From assembly GCF_000002875.2 (NCBI RefSeq), contig NC_009415.2, positions 630,001 to 694,000 of the forward strand: DNA of 64,000 nucleotides, read 5' to 3'. The position numbers and the translations under genes were made by a program. The notes under the pieces are model-generated. The model saw nothing but the letters and a program-made list of their open reading frames with translations, made no database searches and had not been told where the DNA came from. Shown here one piece after another: positions 61,713 through 64,000 of the stretch; the first letter of the stretch is position 1; every line of letters begins with the position of its first letter. The DNA comes from Leishmania infantum JPCM5. Its lineage: Eukaryota; Euglenozoa; Kinetoplastea; Trypanosomatida; Trypanosomatidae.

Positions 61713-64000
61713 GGCGTTATTGAAAAGCTGCAACGCAGTACACGGCAGAATGCGAGGTAGGAAGAGAGGCGGTGTGGCAGCGCGCACACACAGACGCTCG
61801 CAGCGGCAGACGCGCACACGCGTGCCTCCAAGCAAGGAAAGAGCGTGCGCGGTGCGAGTTGCGGCGCACGTGAGCGAGGGAGATGCAATGTGCAGTATGC
61901 ATACACGCACACGCGCATGCATGCGCATGACCAACGCATCGAGCAGCATGTTCGGGAGGGGGGAACAAAAAAAAAAACAGCAAAGGTATGGAGATGGGCC
62001 AGAGGGGGTGGAAAGGGTTGCAATAGTGGCTTCGTTGGCGCGCTCCTTCACCTTCGGCAAGGACTGACATCGGCGCCAGGGAGGGGGGTATCGCTGCGCG
62101 CCACACAAAACGAGAAACAAAAGGACATCCAAAACAGCAGCGTCCAGCCAGCGGTGAAGCAGGCCGATGCAGGCGAGCTGCCTCACCGCTGCACCCCGTT
62201 CCTATCGCTCTTCTCCTCTACTACGTCTGAGAAGTGGCAAGTAGCACGGCGATGGAAGAGAAGAGGATGACATCCCTTCCCGCTCCCTCAACTCCGTTCC
62301 AGAGGGGAGGAGAGGTGGTGCGTCACGCAGCGCAAATAGCGCTGCTGTTCTTCTTTGAATTTCTTTTCGCCCGCCTTCGTTGATGGGCCGCGCTCATCTC
62401 CGCTCACTCGGGCACTCGCTGCTGAAGAAAACGCCGAAGCGAAGCGAAGAGAGAGGCGAGAGAGCGTGTGGTGAAGGAAGGCGTGCAATGAATGACGGAG
62501 GACGGCGCCGAAGCAACAACACCGGGAAAAGCGAGGGTCGACCCCGAGGTGGAAAGGTGAGCGGCAAAGGCACGGAGAAGCAAGATAGACGAGAGCGTCG
62601 CCACACACTCGCACACGAACACTAAGAGGAGCACACATAAAGACGACTCATTTTTCGTTCCGCAGACACGCACAGAGTCGCGGAACATATGCAAAGAACG
62701 AGGCGCCCGTGCGCGGCGGTAGTGGAAAAGACAGAGGCGCATCACAGAGGCGTCGAAAAAGGAAATGTGCCTCGCACAATGCGGTGTGTTGTTGGGTGTC
62801 TGTGTTACAGAGAATAAAAGCTGGCATCGCGTGCGGCTTTTTTGGCGCGCATGCAAACAGCACCAGCCGTGGCGTCGTCCGGTGAGCAAGCAGAAGCCCT
62901 GTGACGAGGAAGCGTTTCATGCCGAGCCAGAGAGACCCAACGGAAAATCTGGCAGCGTTAAAGAGAGAGAATGAGTCAGATTCAGAGAGGACACAAAGAA
63001 AAGAGGAGAAGAGGGAGGGGAGCGGAAGAAGGAGAGAGAGCAGCGGCTATGGGTCGCCTTGACTACAGAACGCACATCAGAGGCGCAAGAGTACGAAACT
63101 AAGGAAGAAGATGTGGAGGTCACACAGAGAAAAGCGGAGAGACAAAGAGGGATTGAAAAAGCGGTATGAACAACGTAACATGGGAGCGGAAAAAAAAAGC
63201 TAAAAGAGAACACATCATCATGAGCAACCCAAGCTGCGAAGCAGCCTCTTCCAACAGCTTCGGCTGAGGTATTGGGTGTATGCGCTTGCACGTGTTCCTT
63301 CGCCGGCCATAACTCCCCCTTCCTACTCTTCTCTGCTCGTGTGGCATGCGAGATGATATGCAGAACAAGAGAGTGTTCAGAAGAAAAAAATGAGAAGCCC
63401 CCACGCACGAGGCCTTCTATTGTAGGCCGTGGAGTATGGTCAGTGCAGGGCGCCCCTGGAAATCAACGAAAACCGAGAAGTAGGCGACCGTGAGGGCGTG
63501 CACGCGGTTGTGTGATGGGACCACCGAGTATGTACAAAAAAAGCGGCATGAGCCATGTGCCTCGCATATTCAACTCAAGCAGCATGAGTGCGAGTACATC
63601 AACAGAAGTGTGGAGACGCAGATGGAGGAACACACGGACACACAAGCAGGCGTGCAGTCGCCTCCGTAACAAACAAGATGATAAACAGCGAAAAGGGAAA
63701 ATAATATGAAAGGATACCGCATCGCACCAACACGCTCATCTCCGGCGGCAGAGCGCATCAACCTTGCTTGCTTCCCTGTTGGCACACTATCATCAGCGCT
63801 GGCTCGAGGGAGCACCAAGCAGTATCCTCACCAATGTCAGAGCTCCAGAAGCCCGCAATGTGAGCTTACAAGCACTACCTAGGAAAAGGGAAAAGAAATT
63901 CGAAAACGAAGAAAAAACGAAAACGGAGACTCGCCGACGTCCAGTGCCGAGAGATAAGCGCTCCAGCGTAGCCCCTACCAGCAGCGAAAAAAAAAAGGAA
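61713..64000. other. Upstream spacer at the right edge
   Basis: It begins with the 5' UTR and acceptor (AG at 61729-61728 after a CCTCTCTTCCTACCTC run) of the 1,457-residue protein gene. The rest looks like the 3' UTR of a gene beyond the window, with A-rich runs. No gene is supported. Confidence 0.55.
61728..61766 (-). promoter_or_regulatory. Predicted spliced-leader acceptor for the 1,457-aa protein gene
   Basis: A C/T-rich run on the minus strand (about 61766-61745) leads to TTGCAG with AG at 61729-61728, giving a 15-nt 5' UTR before the ATG at 61712. Confidence 0.45.

Overview
The window is most consistent with a Leishmania-type trypanosomatid nuclear chromosome. The sequence is GC-rich, every convincing gene lies on the minus strand and lacks introns, and the long spacers carry pyrimidine-rich tracts followed by AG just upstream of start codons. 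This is the pattern of a polycistronic unit resolved by spliced-leader trans-splicing and polyadenylation. Transcription runs from high to low coordinates. Two families support the assignment: promastigote surface antigen (PSA/GP46) leucine-rich-repeat proteins, one with a TTTTTEAP stalk, and an ABCC transporter of about 1,806 residues that fits PRP1/ABCC7. From memory, these two families are neighbours on Leishmania chromosome 31.

Layout in order of transcription: a 1,457-residue helical protein of unknown function (61712-57339); a 1,629-residue intracellular LRR protein (56332-51443); a 1,039-residue unknown protein (48445-45326); then a PSA-family cluster. The cluster holds a secreted LRR protein that ends at its cysteine cap with no stalk or GPI signal (44210-43302), a 112-residue stub (38005-37667), one complete GPI-type PSA with eighteen 24-bp stalk repeats (34744-33242), a PSA copy frameshifted inside a 75-bp stalk repeat (27122-25715), and a strongly diverged copy still open in frame (21342-19990). 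Next come the ABCC transporter (17823-12403), a 1,157-residue unknown protein (11392-7919), and an unknown protein cut by the left edge (from 2419). A further fragment of PSA sequence, non-coding, lies at about 5.69-5.77 kb, so PSA debris occurs on both sides of the transporter.

The PSA cluster shows one family at several stages: intact, truncated but secreted, freshly frameshifted, heavily diverged, and relic. The most notable new observation is a CAP-Gly-like segment (residues about 164-257) in the transporter. It lies between the cytosolic WLNP elbow and the first membrane domain, suggesting a possible link to microtubules. A second is that the two unknown proteins downstream of the transporter both begin MG-x-x-PSRE, a fit to the N-myristoylation consensus. 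Spacers of 1-6 kb are UTR and processing sequence. I saw no tRNA, rRNA, CRISPR or clear protein-coding transposon.
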